64,000 nucleotides of DNA from Anisodus tanguticus. Taxonomy: Eukaryota; Streptophyta; Magnoliopsida; Solanales; Solanaceae. Of the stretch, positions 23,220 through 34,500 are shown piece by piece. The notes under the pieces were generated by a model. That model searched no databases. It saw only the letters and a list, made by a program, of their open reading frames with translations, and was not told the DNA's origin. The DNA lies in the NCBI GenBank assembly GCA_034509755.1, contig CM067549.1:40809305-40873304 (forward strand), given 5' to 3'. Both the position numbers and the translations under genes were made by a program. Positions within the stretch are counted from its first letter, which is position 1, and each line of letters begins with the position of its first letter.

Positions 23220-24018
23220 CATCACAAATAGGGTATAGATTGATTCACATTACTTATTCATGGCTGACGTCGCTTATTATTGCATTTCTAAGCCAAGAAA
23301 CTCAAATTCGTGAATTTTTGCACATTCGTTGGGTTAATAGCACATGAATTTTCGTGAATCCTGTCGACTGTCTCTGACTGGCATTAAATTAACAACATCC
23401 ATCACAAATAGGGTATAGATTGACTTCCATTACTTCTTCATGGCTAGCGTCGCTTATTATTGCATTTCTAAGCCAAGAAACTCAAATTCGTGATTTTTTG
23501 CACTTTCAGTGGATATTACCACACGAATTTTCTAGAATCCTATCGACTGTCTCACTAATAATGTATAGATTGACACTAATTACTTTTTCATGGCTGACGT
23601 CGTGTATTATTGCATTTCTAAGCCCAGAAACTCAAATTCGTGATTTTTTACACTTTTGTTGGGTATTAGCATACAGATTTTCTTTAACCATGTCGACTGT
23701 CTCTGGTTGAAGTGAAATTCACCCAGCCCATCACAAATAGGCTGGTTATAGACACTCATTACTTCGTCACGGCCGACGTCGCTTACTATTGCATTTCTAA
23801 GCCCAAAAACTCAAATTCGTTATTTTTTGCACTTTCAGTGGCTATTAGCACACAAATTTTCTAGAATCCTGTCGATTGCCTCAGATTGGCCTAAAATTAA
23901 CCCCGTCCATCACAAATAGGGTATAGATTGACTCGCATTACTTCTTCATGGCTATCGTCGCTTATTATTGCATTTCTAAGCCAAGAAAGTCAAATTCATG
24001 ATTTTTTTCACTTTTTTG
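23220..24018 (+). repeat. Block alpha, copy 1 (~0.8 kb)
   Basis: This block begins GGGTATAGATTGATTCACAT and contains the rare segments GAATTTTTGCACATTCG, GGGTTAATAGCACATG and TTTTCGTGAATCC, a shortened E, TTTTTTACACTTTTG and GGTTATAGACACTC. The same series recurs at 55,463 and 58,547. Differences I could see are few, for example GGCTAGCGTCG here against GGCTGGCGTCG in the others, and ACAGATTTTC against ACATATTTTC. The match ends at about 24,018, where a chimeric junction begins. Confidence 0.85.
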
Positions 24019-24120
24019 GGGATATTAGCACAAATTTTCTATAACCATGTCGAATCCTCCATCACAAATGTTGGATTGACTATTCACTAATAAAAAGGCT
24101 ATAGATTGACACCAATTACT
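24019..24120 (+). repeat. Chimeric junction at the right end of block alpha copy 1
   Basis: The text passes through an A handover (ATAACCATGTCGAATCC), a broken anchor (CCATCACAAATGTTGG), then CTATTCACTAATAAAAAGG, a relic of the shortened E junction, before resuming at TATAGATTGACACC. The similarity to copies 2 and 3 stops here. Confidence 0.7.
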
Positions 24121-25479
24121 TTTTCATGGGTCGACGTCGTGTATTATTGCATTTCTAAGCCCAAAAACTCAAATTCGTGATTTTTTGCACTTTTTTGGGT
24201 ATTAGCATACATATTTTCTATAACCATGTCGATTGTCTCTGGTTGGAGTGAAATTCACCCACCCATCCATCACAAATAGGGTGGTTATCGATTGACTCAT
24301 TACTTCGTCATGGCCGACGTCGCTTACTATTGCATTTCTAAGCCCAAAAACTCAAATTCGTGATTTTTTGCACTTTCGTGGATATTAGCACACAAATTTT
24401 CTAGAATCCTGACGATTGCCTCTCGATTGACATGAAATTAACCTCCGTCCATCACAAATAGGGTATAGATTGACTCCATTACTTCTTCATGGCTAACGTC
24501 GCTTATTATTGCATTTCTAAGCCAAGAAAGTCAAATTCGTGATTTTTTGCACTTTTGGTGGGGATATTAGCATTCGATTTTCTATAACCATGTCGATTGT
24601 CTCTCGGTTGGAGTGAAATTCACCCAGTCCATCACAAATAGGCTGGTTATCGACACTCATTACTTCGTCATGGCCGACGTCGCTTACTATTGCATTTCTA
24701 AGCCCAAAAACTAAAATTCGTGATTTTTTGCACTTTCAGTGGATATTAGCACACAAATTTTCTAGAATCCTGACGATTGCCTCTGATTGACCTAAAATTA
24801 ACCTCGTCCATCACAAATAGGGTATAGATTGACTCCATTACTTTTTCATGGTCGACGTCGCTTATTATTGCATTTCTAAGCCAAGAAACTCAAATTCGTG
24901 ATTTTTTGCACTTTTGGGGTATTAGCATACGGATTTTCTATAACCATGTCGATCGTCTCTCGGGTTGGAGTGAAATTCACCCATCCATCACAAATAGGCT
25001 GGTTATCGACACTCATTACTTCGTCATGGCCGACGTCGCTTACTATTGCATTTCTAAGCCCAAAAAACTCAAATTCGTGATTTTTTGCACTTTTAGTGGC
25101 TATTAGCACACAAATTTTCTAGAATCTGTCGATTGCCTCTCGATTGGCCTAAAATTAACCCATCCATCACAAATAGGGTATAGATTGACTCGCATTACTT
25201 CTTCATGGTTGTCGTCGCTTATTATTGCATTTCTAAGCCAAGAAAGTCAAATTCATGATTTTTTTCACTTTTTTGGGTATTAGCATACATATTTTCTATA
25301 ACCATGTCGATTGTCTCTCGGTTGGAGTGAAATTCACCCAGAGTCCATCACAAATAGGTGTATCGACACTCATTACTTCGTCATGGCCGATCGCTTACTA
25401 TTGCATTTCTAAGCCCAAAAACTCAAATTCGTGATTTTTTGCACTTTCGGTGGATATTAGCACACAAATTTTCTATCCC

Positions 25480-25560
25480 GACGATTGCCTCGATTGACGA
25501 AATTAACCGCTATAGATTGATTGCATTATTGCATTTCTAAGCCAAAAACTCAAATTCGTG
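25480..25560 (+). repeat. Truncated B monomer with loss of the anchor
   Basis: GACGAAATTAACCGCTATAG continues ATTGATTGCATTATTGCATT. Both the CATCACAAATAGG anchor and the CATTACTTCTTCATGG block are lost. Two monomers here span 303 bp (25,345-25,647) rather than about 357. Confidence 0.7.
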
Positions 25561-25647
25561 ATTTTTTGCACTTTCGTTGGGTATTAGCACATGAATTTTC
25601 TAGAATCCTGTCGATTGCCTCTCGATTGACATTAAATTAACAACATC

Positions 25648-26522
25648 CATCACAAATAGGGTATAGATTGACTTCCATTACTTCTTCATGGCTGGCGTCG
25701 CTTATTATTGCATTTCTAAGCCAAGAAACTCAAATTCGTGATTTTTTGCACTTTCAGTGGATATTACCACACGAATTTTCTAGAATCCTATCGACTGTCT
25801 CACTAATAATGTATAGATTGACTCTAATTACTTTTTCATGGCTGACGTCGTGTATTATTGCATTTCTAAGCCCAGAAACTCAAATTCGTGATTTTTTGCA
25901 CTTTTGTTGGGTATTAGCATACAAATTTTCTATAACCATGTCGATTGTCTCTGGTTGAAGTGAAATTCACCCAGCCCATCACAAATAGGCTGGTTATCGA
26001 CACTCATTACTTCGTCACGGCCGACGTCGCTTACTATTGCATTTCTAAGCCCAAAAACTCAAATTCGTTATTTTTTGCACTTTCAGTGGCTATTAGCACA
26101 CAAATTTTCTAGAATCCTGTCGATTGCCTCAGATTGGCCTAAAATTAACCCCGTCCATCACAAATAGGGTATAGATTGACTCGCATTACTTCTTCATGGC
26201 TGTCGTCGCTTATTATTGCATTTCTAAGCCAAGAAAGTCAAATTCATGATTTTTTTCACTTTTTTGGGTATTAGCATACATATTTTCTATAACCATGTCG
26301 ATTGTCTCTGGTTGGAGTGAAATTCACCCAGTCCATCATAAATAGGATGGTTATCGACACTCATTACTTCGTCATGGCCGACGTCGCTTACTATTGCATT
26401 TCTAAGCCCAAAAACTCAAATTCGTGATTTTTTGCACTTTCAGTGGATATTAGCACACAAATTTTCTAGAATCCGACCAATGGCTCCCGATTGACATGAA
26501 ATTAACCGAAATTAACACCGTC
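25648..26522 (+). repeat. HOR unit, 5-mer D-E-A-B-A (875 bp)
   Basis: Order D, shortened E, A, B, A. D plus E together span 329 bp rather than about 356, because E lacks about 27 bp. The A copy carries CGTCACGGCCGACG and TTCGTTATTTTTTGC, and the B copy carries CATGATTTTTTTCAC. These three linked variants mark this unit. Confidence 0.8.
25799..25976 (+). repeat. Shortened E monomer (about 27-bp deletion), representative
   Basis: The text runs CTATCGACTGTCTCACTAAT and then AATGTATAG, so the stretch that normally holds TTAACCCCATCCATCACAAA is gone. Full-length E monomers of region 1 still have it. The same junction (CTCACTAATAATG) occurs near 15,953, 19,553, 21,595, 23,551, 26,697, 27,605, 29,600, 30,463, 34,196, 37,569, 44,983 (with an extra AATA), 46,206, 47,432, 51,173, 55,793 and 58,879. 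One deletion has therefore been amplified. Confidence 0.85.
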
Positions 26523-27453
26523 CATCACAAATAGGGTATAGATTGACTCCCATTACTTATAGATTGACTTCCATTACTTCTTCATGGTCAAGCGTCGCTT
26601 ATTATTGCATTTCTAAGCAAAGAAAGTCAAATTCGTGATTTTTTGCACTTTCATTGGATATTACCACACGAATTTTCTAGAATCCTATCGACTGTCTCAC
26701 TAATAATGTATAGATTGACTCTAATTACTTTTTCATGGCTGACGTCGTGTATTATTGCATTTCTAAGCCCAGAAACTCAAATTCGTGATTTTTTGCACTT
26801 TTGTTGGGTATTAGCATACAAATTTTCTATAACCATGTCGATTGTCTCTGGTTGAAGTGAAATTCACCCAGCCCATCACAAATAGGCTGGTTATAGACAC
26901 TCATTACTTCGTCACGGCCGACGTCGCTTACTATTGCATTTCTAAGCCCAAAAACTCAAATTCGTTATTTTTTGCACTTTCAGTGGCTATTAGCACACAA
27001 ATTTTCTAGAATCCTGTCGATTGCCTCAGATTGGCCTAAAATTAACCCCGTCCATCACAAATAGGGTATAGATTGACTCGCATTACTTCTTCATGGCTGT
27101 CGTCGCTTATTATTGCATTTCTAAGCCAAGAAAGTCAAATTCATGATTTTTTTCACTTTTTTGGGTATTAGCATACATATTTTCTATAACCATGTCGATT
27201 GTATCTGGTTGGAGTGAAATTCACCCAGTCCATCATAAATAGGATGGTTATCGACACTCATTACTTCGTCATGGCCGACGTCGCTTACTATTGCATTTCT
27301 AAGCCCAAAAACTCAAATTCACTTTCGTGATATTTTTTCTAGCACTTTCGATTGATATTAACCTCGCACACAAATTTTCTAGAATCCGGACGATTGCCTC
27401 TAAGCCAAGAAATTCGTTGACATTCGTTGGGTTAATAGAAAATTAACACCGTC
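26523..27453 (+). repeat. HOR unit, 5-mer D-E-A-B-A (931 bp)
   Basis: This repeats the previous 5-mer with the same linked variants. The D copy has a local duplication of TATAGATTGACTYCCATTAC (Y = C or T), and the last A copy ends in a scrambled segment (27,315-27,440), which accounts for the extra length. Confidence 0.75.
27231..27453 (+). repeat. Scrambled A monomer (223 bp)
   Basis: After CTCAAATTC the text reads ACTTTCGTGATATTTTTTCT, then AGCACTTTCGATTGATATTA, a normal B handover, and then CTCTAAGCCAAGAAATTCG and CATTCGTTGGGTTAATAG. It holds fragments of at least three monomer classes, including the block alpha marker GGGTTAATAG. Confidence 0.7.
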
Positions 27454-27962
27454 CATCACAAATAGGGTATAGATTGACTCCATTACTTCTTCATGGTCAA
27501 GCGTCGCTTATTATTGCATTTCTAAGCAAAGAAACTCAAATTCGTGATTTTTTGCACTTTCGGTGGATATTACCACACGAATTTTCTAGAATCCTATCGA
27601 TTGTCTCACTAATAATGTATAGATTGACTCTAATTTACTTTTTCATGGTCGACGTCGTGTATTATTGCATTTCTAAGCCCGAAACTCAAATTCGTGATTT
27701 TTTGCACTTTTGTTGGGTATTAGCATACAAATTTTCTATAACCATGTCGATTGTCTCTCGGTTGAAGTGAAATTCACCCACCCCATCACAAATAGGCTGG
27801 TTATCGACACTCATTACTTCGTCACGGCCGACGTCGCTTACTATTGCATTTCTAAGCCCAAAAACTCAAATTCGTTATTTTTTGCACTTTCAGTGGCTAT
27901 TAGCACACAAATTTTCTAGAATCCTGTCGATTGCCTCAGATTGGCCTAAAATTAACCCCGTC

Positions 27963-28674
27963 CATCACAAATAGGGTATAGATTGACTCGCATTACCTCT
28001 TCATGGTCGTCGTCGCTTATTATTGCATTTCTAAGCAAAGAAAGTCAAATTCGTGATTTTTCGCACTTTTTTGGGTATTAGCATACATATTTTCTATAAC
28101 CATGTCGATTGTATCTGGTTGGAGTGAAATTCACCCAGTCCATCATAAATAGGATGGTTATCGATACTCATTACTTCGTCATGGCCGACGTCGCTTACTA
28201 TTGCATTTCTAAGCCCAAAAACTGAAATTCGTGATTTTTTGCACTATCAGTGGATATTAGCACACAAATTTTCTAGAATCCGGACGATTGCCTCTGATTG
28301 ACATGAAATTAACCCGTCCATCACAAATAGGGTATAGATTGACTCCATTACTTCTTCATGGCTAACGTCGCATATTATTGTATTTCTAAGCAAAGAAAGT
28401 CAAATTCGTGATTTTTTGCACTTTTGGTGGATATTAGCATTCAGATTTTCTATAACCATGTCGATTGTCTCTGGTTGGAGGGAAATTCACCCATCCATCA
28501 CAAATAGGCTGGTTATCGACACTCATTACTTCGTCATGGCCGACGTCGCTTACTATTGCATTTCTAAGCCCAAAAACTAAAATTCGTAATTTTTTGCACT
28601 TTCAGTGGATATTAGCACACAAATTTTCTAGAATCCTGACGATTGCCTCTGATTGACGTGAAATTAACCTCGTC
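27963..28674 (+). repeat. Block beta, copy 1 (four monomers, 712 bp)
   Basis: Four monomers share a string of rare variants with 30,820-31,535: CATTACCTCTTC, TTTTTCGCAC, TTGTATCTGG, CATCATAAATAGGATGG, ATCGATACTC, AAAACTGAAATTC, GCACTATCAGTGG, GCATATTATTGTATTTC and GGAGGGAAATTC. Such sharing, in the same order, cannot come from the ordinary monomer consensus. Confidence 0.85.
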
Positions 28675-29399
28675 CATCACAAATAGGGTATAGATTGATT
28701 CCCATTACTTTTTCATGGTTGACGTCGCTTATTATTGCATTTCGAAGACAAGAAACTCAAATTCGTGATTTTTTGCACTTTTGGTCGGTATTAGCACACG
28801 GATTTTCTATAACCGTGTCGACTTGTCTCTCGGTTGGCGTGAAATTAACCCATCCATCACAAACAGGCTTGTGATCGACACCCATTACTTTGTCATGGCC
28901 GACGTCGCTTATTATTGCATTTCTAAGCCCCAAAACTCAAATTCGTGACTTTTTGTACTTTTAGTGGCTATTAGCACAAAAATTTTCTAGAATCCTGTCG
29001 ATTGCCTCTGATTGGCCTAAAATTAACCCATTCCATCACAAATAGGGTATAGATTGACTCGCATTACTTCTTCATTGGTTGTCGTCGCTTATTATTGCAT
29101 TTCTAAGCCAAGAAAGTTAAATTCATGATTTTTTTCACTTTTTTGGGTATTAGCATACATATTTTCTATAACCATGTCGATTGTATCTGGTTGGAGTGAA
29201 ATTCACCCAGTCCATCATAAATAGGCTGGTTATCGACACTCATTACTTCGTCATGGCCGACGTCGCTTACTATTGCATTTCTAAGCCCAAAAACTCAAAT
29301 TCGTGATTTTTTGCACTTTCAGTGGATATTAGCACACAAATTTTCTAGAATCCGGACGATTGCCTCTGATTGACATGAAATTAACCCGTCCATCACAAA

Positions 29400-29605
29400 T
29401 AGGGTATAGATTACTCCATTACTTCTTTATTGCATTTCTAAGCGTCGCTTATTATTGCATTTCTAAGCAAAGAAAGTCAAATTCGTGATTTTTTGCACTT
29501 TCAAATAGGATATTACCACACGAATTTTCTAGAATCAAATTCGTGATTTTTTACACTTTCGGTGGATATTACCACACGAATTTTCTAGAATCATCGACTC
29601 TCACT
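29400..29605 (+). repeat. Scrambled D-E junction with a repeated handover
   Basis: TAGATTACTCCATTACTTC jumps to TTTATTGCATTTCTAAGCG, so TTGCATTTCTAAGC occurs twice within about 25 bp. The handover GATATTACCACACGAATTTT then occurs twice, at about 29,508 and 29,564, separated by a short TTCGTGATTTTTTACAC fragment. Confidence 0.7.
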
Positions 29606-30819
29606 AATAATGTATAGATTGACTCCAATTACTTTTTCATGGCTGACGTCGTGTATTATTGCATTTCTAAGCCCAGAAACTCAAATTCGTGATTTTTTGC
29701 ACTTTTGTTGGGTATTAGCATACAAATTTTCTATAACCATGTCGACTGTCTCTGGTTGAAGTGAAATTCACCCACCCATCACAAATAGGCTGGTTATCGA
29801 CACTCATTACTTCGTCATGGCCGACGTCGCTTACTATTGCATTTCTAAGCCCAAAAACTCAAATTCGTTATTTTTTGCACTTTCAGTGGCTATTAGCACA
29901 CAAATTTTCTAGAATCCTGTCGATTGCCTCGATTGGCCTAAAATTAACCCCGTCCATCACAAATAGGGTATAGATTGACTCGCATTACTTCTTCATGGCT
30001 GTCGTCGCTTATTATTGCATTTCTAAGCCAAGAAAGTCAAATTCATGATTTTTTTCACTTTTTTGGGTATTAGCATACATATTTTCTATAACCATGTCGA
30101 TTGTCTCTCGGTTGGAGTGAAATTCACCCAGTCCATCACAAATAGGTGGTTATCGACACTCATTACTTCGTCATGGCCGACGTCGCTTACTATTGCATTT
30201 CTAAGCCCAAAAACTCAAATTCGTGATTTTTTGCACTTTCAGTGGATATTAGCACACAAATTTTCTAGAATCCAGACGATTGCCTCTGATTGACCTGAAA
30301 TTAACACCGTCCATCACAAATAGGGTATAGATTGACTCCCATTACTTCTTCATGGCTGGCGTCGCTTATTATTGCATTTCTAAGCAAAGAAAGTCAAATT
30401 CGTGATTTTTTGCACTTTCAGTGGATATTACCACACGAATTTTCTAGAATCCTATCGACTGTCTCACTAATAATGTATAGATTGACTCCAATTACTTTTT
30501 CATGGCTGACGTCGTGTATTATTGCATTTCTAAGCCCAGAAACTCAAATTAGTGATTTTTTGCACTTTTGTTGGATATTAGCATACAAATTTTCTATAAC
30601 CATGTCGATTGTCTCTGGTTGAAGTGAAATTCACCCAGCCCATCACAAATAGGCTGGTTATCGACACTCATTACTTCGTCATGGCCGACGTCGCTTACTA
30701 TTGCATTTCTAAGCCCAAAAACTCAAATTCGTTATTTTTTGCACTTTCAGTGGCTATTAGCACACAAATTTTCTAGAATCCTGTCGATTGCCTCTGATTG
30801 GCCTAAAATTAACCCCGTC

Positions 30820-31535
30820 CATCACAAATAGGGTATAGATTGACTCGCATTACCTCTTCATGGCTATCGTCGCTTATTATTGCATTTCTAAGCAAAGAAA
30901 GTCAAATTCGTGATTTTTCGCACTTTTTTGGGTATTAGCATACATATTTTCTATAACCATGTCGATTGTATCTGGTTGGAGTGAAATTCACCCAGTCCAT
31001 CATAAATAGGATGGTTATCGATACTCATTACTTCGTCATGGCCGACGTCGCTTACTATTGCATTTCTAAGCCCAAAAACTGAAATTCGTGATTTTTTGCA
31101 CTATCAGTGGATATTAGCACACAAATTTTCTAGAATCCGGACGATTGCCTCTGATTGACCTGAAATTAACACCGTCCATCACAAATAGGGTATAGATTGA
31201 CTCCCATTACTTCTTCATGGCTAACGTCGCATATTATTGTATTTCTAAGCAAAGAAAGTCAAATTCGTGATTTTTTGCACTTTTGGTGGATATTAGCATT
31301 CAGATTTTCTATAACCATGTCGACCGTCTCTTGGGTTGGAGGGAAATTCACCCATCCATCACAAATAGGCTGGTTATCGACACTCATTACTTCGTCATGG
31401 CCGACGTCGCTTACTATTGCATTTCTAAGCCCAAAAACTAAAATTCGTGATTTTTTGCACTTTCAGTGGATATTAGCACACAAATTTTCTAGAATCCTGA
31501 CGATTGCCTCTGATTGACGTGAAATTAACCTCGTC
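30820..31535 (+). repeat. Block beta, copy 2 (four monomers, 716 bp)
   Basis: This is the partner of 27,963-28,674, offset 2,857 bp, or 16 monomers. All the rare variants listed for copy 1 recur here in order. Small differences occur at CTG-like sites, for example CATGGCTATCGTC against CATGGTCGTCGTC. Confidence 0.85.
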
Positions 31536-34500
31536 CATCACAAATAGGGTATAGATTGATTCCCATTACTTTTTCATGGCTGACGTCGCTTATTATTGCA
31601 TTTCTAAGCCAAGAAACTCAAATTCGTGATTTTTTGCACTTTTGGTTGGGTATTAGCACACGGATTTTCTATAACCGTGTCGAGTCTCTCGGTTGGCGTG
31701 AAATTCACCCGGTCCATCACAAATAGGCTTGTTATCGACACTCATTACTTTGTCATGGCCGACGTCGCTTATTATTGCATTTCTAAGCCCAAAAACTCAA
31801 ATTCGTGATTTTTGCACTTTCGTGGATATTAGCACACAAATTTTCTAGAATCTGTCGATTGCCTCTCGATTGGCCTAAAAATTAACCCATTCCATCACAA
31901 ATAGGGTATAGATTGACTCGCATTACTTCTTCATGGTTGTCGTCGCTTATTATTGCATTTCTAAGCCAAGAAACTCAAATTCGTGATTTTTTGCACTTTT
32001 TTGGGTATTAGCATACATATTTTCTATAACCATGTCGATTGTCTCGTTGGAGTGAAATTCACCCATCCATCACAAATAGGCTGGTTATCGACACTCATTA
32101 CTTCTTCATGGCCGACGTCGCTTATTATTGCATTTCTAAGCCCAAAAACTCAAATTCGTGATTTTTTGCACTTTCAAAGGATATTATTACCACACGAATT
32201 TTCTAGAATCCTATCGATTGCCTCTCGATTGACTCCTAACTAATAATGTATAGATTGACTCTAATTACTTTTTCATGGTCGACGTCGTGTATTATTATTG
32301 CATTTCTAAGCCCGAAAACTCAAATTCGTGATTTTTTACACTTTTGTTGGGTATTAGCATACATTTTCTATAACCATGTCGATTGTCTCTCGGTTGAAGT
32401 GAAATTCACCCACCCATCACAAATAGGCTGGTTATCGACACTCATTACTTCGTCACGGCCGACGTCGCTTACTATTGCATTTCTAAGCCCAAAAACTCAA
32501 ATTCGTTATTTTTTGCACTTTCGGTGGCTATATTAGCACACAAATTTTCTAGAATCCTGTCGATTGCCTCGATTGGCCTAAAATTAACCCCGTCCATCAC
32601 AAATAGGGTATAGATTGACTCGCATTACTTCTTCATGGTCGTCGTCGCTTATTATTGCATTTCTAAGCCAAGAAAGTCAAATTCATGATTTTTTTCACTT
32701 TTTTGGGTATTAGCATACATATTTTCTATAACCATGTCGATTGTCTCGGTTGGAGTGAAATTCACCCAATCCATCACAAATAGGCTGGTTATCGACACTC
32801 ATTACTTCGTCATGGCCGACGTCGCTTACTATTGCATTTCTAAGCCCAAAAACTCAAATTCGTGATTTTTTGCACTTTCGGTGGATATTAGCACACAAAT
32901 TTTCTAGAATCCGACGATTGCCTCTCGATTGACATGAAATTAACCTCGTCCATCACAAATAGGGTATAGATTGACTCCATTACTTATTCATGGCTAACGT
33001 CGCTTATTATTGCATTTCTAAGCCAAGAAAGTCAAATTCGTGATTTTTTGCACTTTTGGTGGGTATTAGCATTCATGAATTTTCTATAACCATGTCGATC
33101 GTCTCTCGGTTGGAGGGAAATTCACCAACATCCATCACAAATAGGGTATCGACACTCATTACTTCGTCATGGCCGACGTCGCTTACTATTGCATTTCTAA
33201 GCCCAAAAACTCAAATTCGTGATTTTTTGCACTTTCGGTGGATATTAGCACACAAATTTTCTAGAATCCTACGATTGCCTCTCGATTGACACTGAAATTA
33301 ACCTCGTCCATCACAAATAGGGTATAGATTGACACCCATTACTTTTTCATGGCTGACGTCGTTATTATTGCATTTCTAAGCCAAGAAACTCAAATTCGTG
33401 ATTTTTTGCACTTTTGTTGGGTATTAGCATACGGATTTTCTATAACCATGTCGACTGTCTCTGGTTGGAGTGAAATTCACCCGGTCCATCACAAATAGGC
33501 TTGTTATCGACACTCATTACTTCGTCATGGCCGACGTCGCTTACTATTGCATTTCTAAGCCCAAAAACTCAAATTCGTGATTTTTTGCACTTTTAGTGGC
33601 TATTAGCACACAAATTTTCTAGAATCCTCGATTGCCTCGATTGATTTGGCCTAAAATTAACCCATTCCATCACAAATAGGGTATAGATTGACTCGCATTA
33701 CTTCTTCATTGGTTGTCGTCGCTTATTATTGCATTTCTAAGCCAAGAAAGTTAAATTCATGATTTTTTTCACTTTTTTGGGTATTAGCATACATATTTTC
33801 TATAACCATGTCGATTGTATCTCGTTGGAGTGAAATTCACCCAGTCCATCACAAATAGGCTGGTTATCGACACTCATTACTTCGTCATGGCCGACGTCGC
33901 TTACTATTGCATTTCTAAGCCCAAAAACTCAAATTCGTGATTTTTTGCACTTTCAGTGGATATTAGCACACAAATTTTCTAGAATCCAGACGATTGCCTC
34001 TGATTGACCTGAAATTAACACCATCCATCACAAATAGGGTATAGATTGACTCCATTACTTCTTCATGGTCTCTCTCGGCGTCGCTTATTATTGCATTTTG
34101 CATTTCTAAGCCAAGAAACTCAAATTCGTGATTTTTTGCACTTTCGGTGGATATTACCACACGAATTTTCTAGAATCTATCGATATCGACTTGTCTCACT
34201 AATAATGTATAGATTGACTCCAATTACTTTTTCATGGCTGACGTCGTGTATTATTGCATTTCTAAGCCCAGAAACTCAAATTCGTGATTTTTTGCACTTT
34301 TGTTGGGTATTAGCATACAAATTTTCTATAACCATGTCGATTGTCTCTGGTTGAAGTGAAATTCACCCAGCCCATCACAAATAGGCTGGTTATCGACACT
34401 CATTACTTCGTCACGGCCGACGTCGCTTACTATTGCATTTCTAAGCCCAAAAACTCAAATTCGTTATTTTTTGCACTTTCAGTGGCTATTAGCACACAAA

